The notes under the pieces are model-generated. The model saw only the letters and a program-made list of their open reading frames with translations, ran no database searches and had not been told where the DNA came from. The translations under genes and the position numbers were made by a program. Of a DNA stretch of 5,837 nt, positions 5,496-5,837 are shown piece by piece. The stretch lies in the NCBI GenBank assembly GCA_936943315.1, contig CAKZJM010000191.1, positions 1 to 5,837 of the forward strand, read 5' to 3'. The stretch comes from an uncultured Methylophilus sp. (GTDB lineage Bacteria; Pseudomonadota; Gammaproteobacteria; Burkholderiales; Methylophilaceae). Within the stretch, counting starts at the first letter, position 1; every line of letters starts with the position of its first letter.

Positions 5496-5837
5496 TTATG
5501 CCGCCAGTGACAGCGTCTGCTTCAGTTTTTCGGCATCATACTCTGCGGTGATGATGGCCTTGCCAATATCCTGCTGCAAAATGAGGCGGATACGCCCATC
5601 CGCCACCTTTTTATCCAGCTGCATCAAGCGCAGGTATTCATCCACACCTAAATCCGGCGCTTCTATGGGTAACTTGGCTGCTTGCATAATGGTTTTAATC
5701 CGCGCAATTTGCGCCTCATTGAGCCACCCCATACGTTGCGACAAATCTGCGGCCATGACAGTGCCAGTAGCCACCGCTTCACCATGTAGCCATACGCCAT
5801 AACCCATGGCATTTTCAATGGCGTGCCCAAAGGTATG
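5496..5837 (-). CDS. aroB: 3-dehydroquinate synthase, C-terminal 113 residues (5' end outside window)
   Basis: AroB converts DAHP to 3-dehydroquinate, the second step of the shikimate pathway, using NAD and a metal ion in the cytosol. The open frame enters from the right edge with HTFGHAIENAMGYG. The first His of this motif and the His of WLHGEAVATG are 17 residues apart, matching the two zinc-ligand histidines of E. coli AroB (247 and 264). The rest (LSQRMGWLNEAQIARIKTIMQAAKLPIEAP and DKKVADGRIRLILQQDIGKA) matches the family's C-terminal helical domain, including the conserved DKK. It ends in LSLAA then TAA. The short gap to dgt suggests one operon; aroK would be expected upstream of aroB, beyond the window. 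Confidence 0.95.
   Translation of the reverse strand, partial: HTFGHAIENAMGYGVWLHGEAVATGTVMAADLSQRMGWLNEAQIARIKTIMQAAKLPIEAPDLGVDEYLRLMQLDKKVADGRIRLILQQDIGKAIITAEYDAEKLKQTLSLAA

Noticed and set aside
5140..5802. 220-codon plus-strand frame opposite aroB and dgt
   Set aside because: It spans two recognisable genes on the other strand, is rich in Arg/Ser/Cys without domain motifs, and crosses the intergenic gap, so it is a shadow.

Overview
The window looks like chromosomal DNA of a betaproteobacterium. A member of the Methylophilaceae (methylotrophs such as Methylophilus) is my best guess. I base this on the FolD, DksA, Dgt and AroB sequences, the aroB-dgt order, a moderate G+C content and an MSHA-type pilus locus. 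The assignment comes from memory of these families, not from a search. There is no insertion sequence, phage gene, CRISPR array or clear horizontal-transfer signature.

Layout. (1) Positions 1-1222, minus strand: a gene for an MshL-type outer-membrane secretin of an MSHA-like pilus. It is cut by one in-frame amber codon (563-565) and runs off the left edge. A good sigma70-like promoter and an AT-rich inverted repeat lie just upstream. (2) Positions 1343-2350 (possibly to 2377), minus strand: a GGDEF diguanylate cyclase with intact catalytic and I-site motifs. (3) Positions 2463-2746, minus strand: a tRNA operon transcribed Pro(TGG)-Arg(TCT)-His(GTG), every gene encoding its CCA end, with a strong promoter that leaves almost no 5' leader. 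(4) Positions 2830-3687, plus strand: folD, divergent from the tRNA operon across an 83-bp shared upstream region. (5) Positions 3844-4266, plus strand: dksA, with a sigma70-like promoter carrying a GC-only discriminator and a strong intrinsic terminator. (6) Positions 4356-5837, minus strand: aroB (3' end only) followed 15 nt later by dgt, probably one operon, converging on dksA.

How the genes relate. Most of the window is housekeeping: translation (tRNAs), one-carbon/folate metabolism (FolD), stringent-response transcription control (DksA), aromatic biosynthesis (AroB) and dNTP turnover (Dgt). The left third is accessory surface biology, where a c-di-GMP synthase sits beside a pilus secretin gene on the same strand. 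That is a plausible functional pair, because MSHA pilus ATPases are known c-di-GMP effectors in Vibrio.

I see no wholly undescribed system. The observations most worth a second look are the amber codon in an otherwise open secretin gene, the stringent-type dksA promoter with an inverted repeat touching its -35, and the compact tRNA/folD divergent control region.
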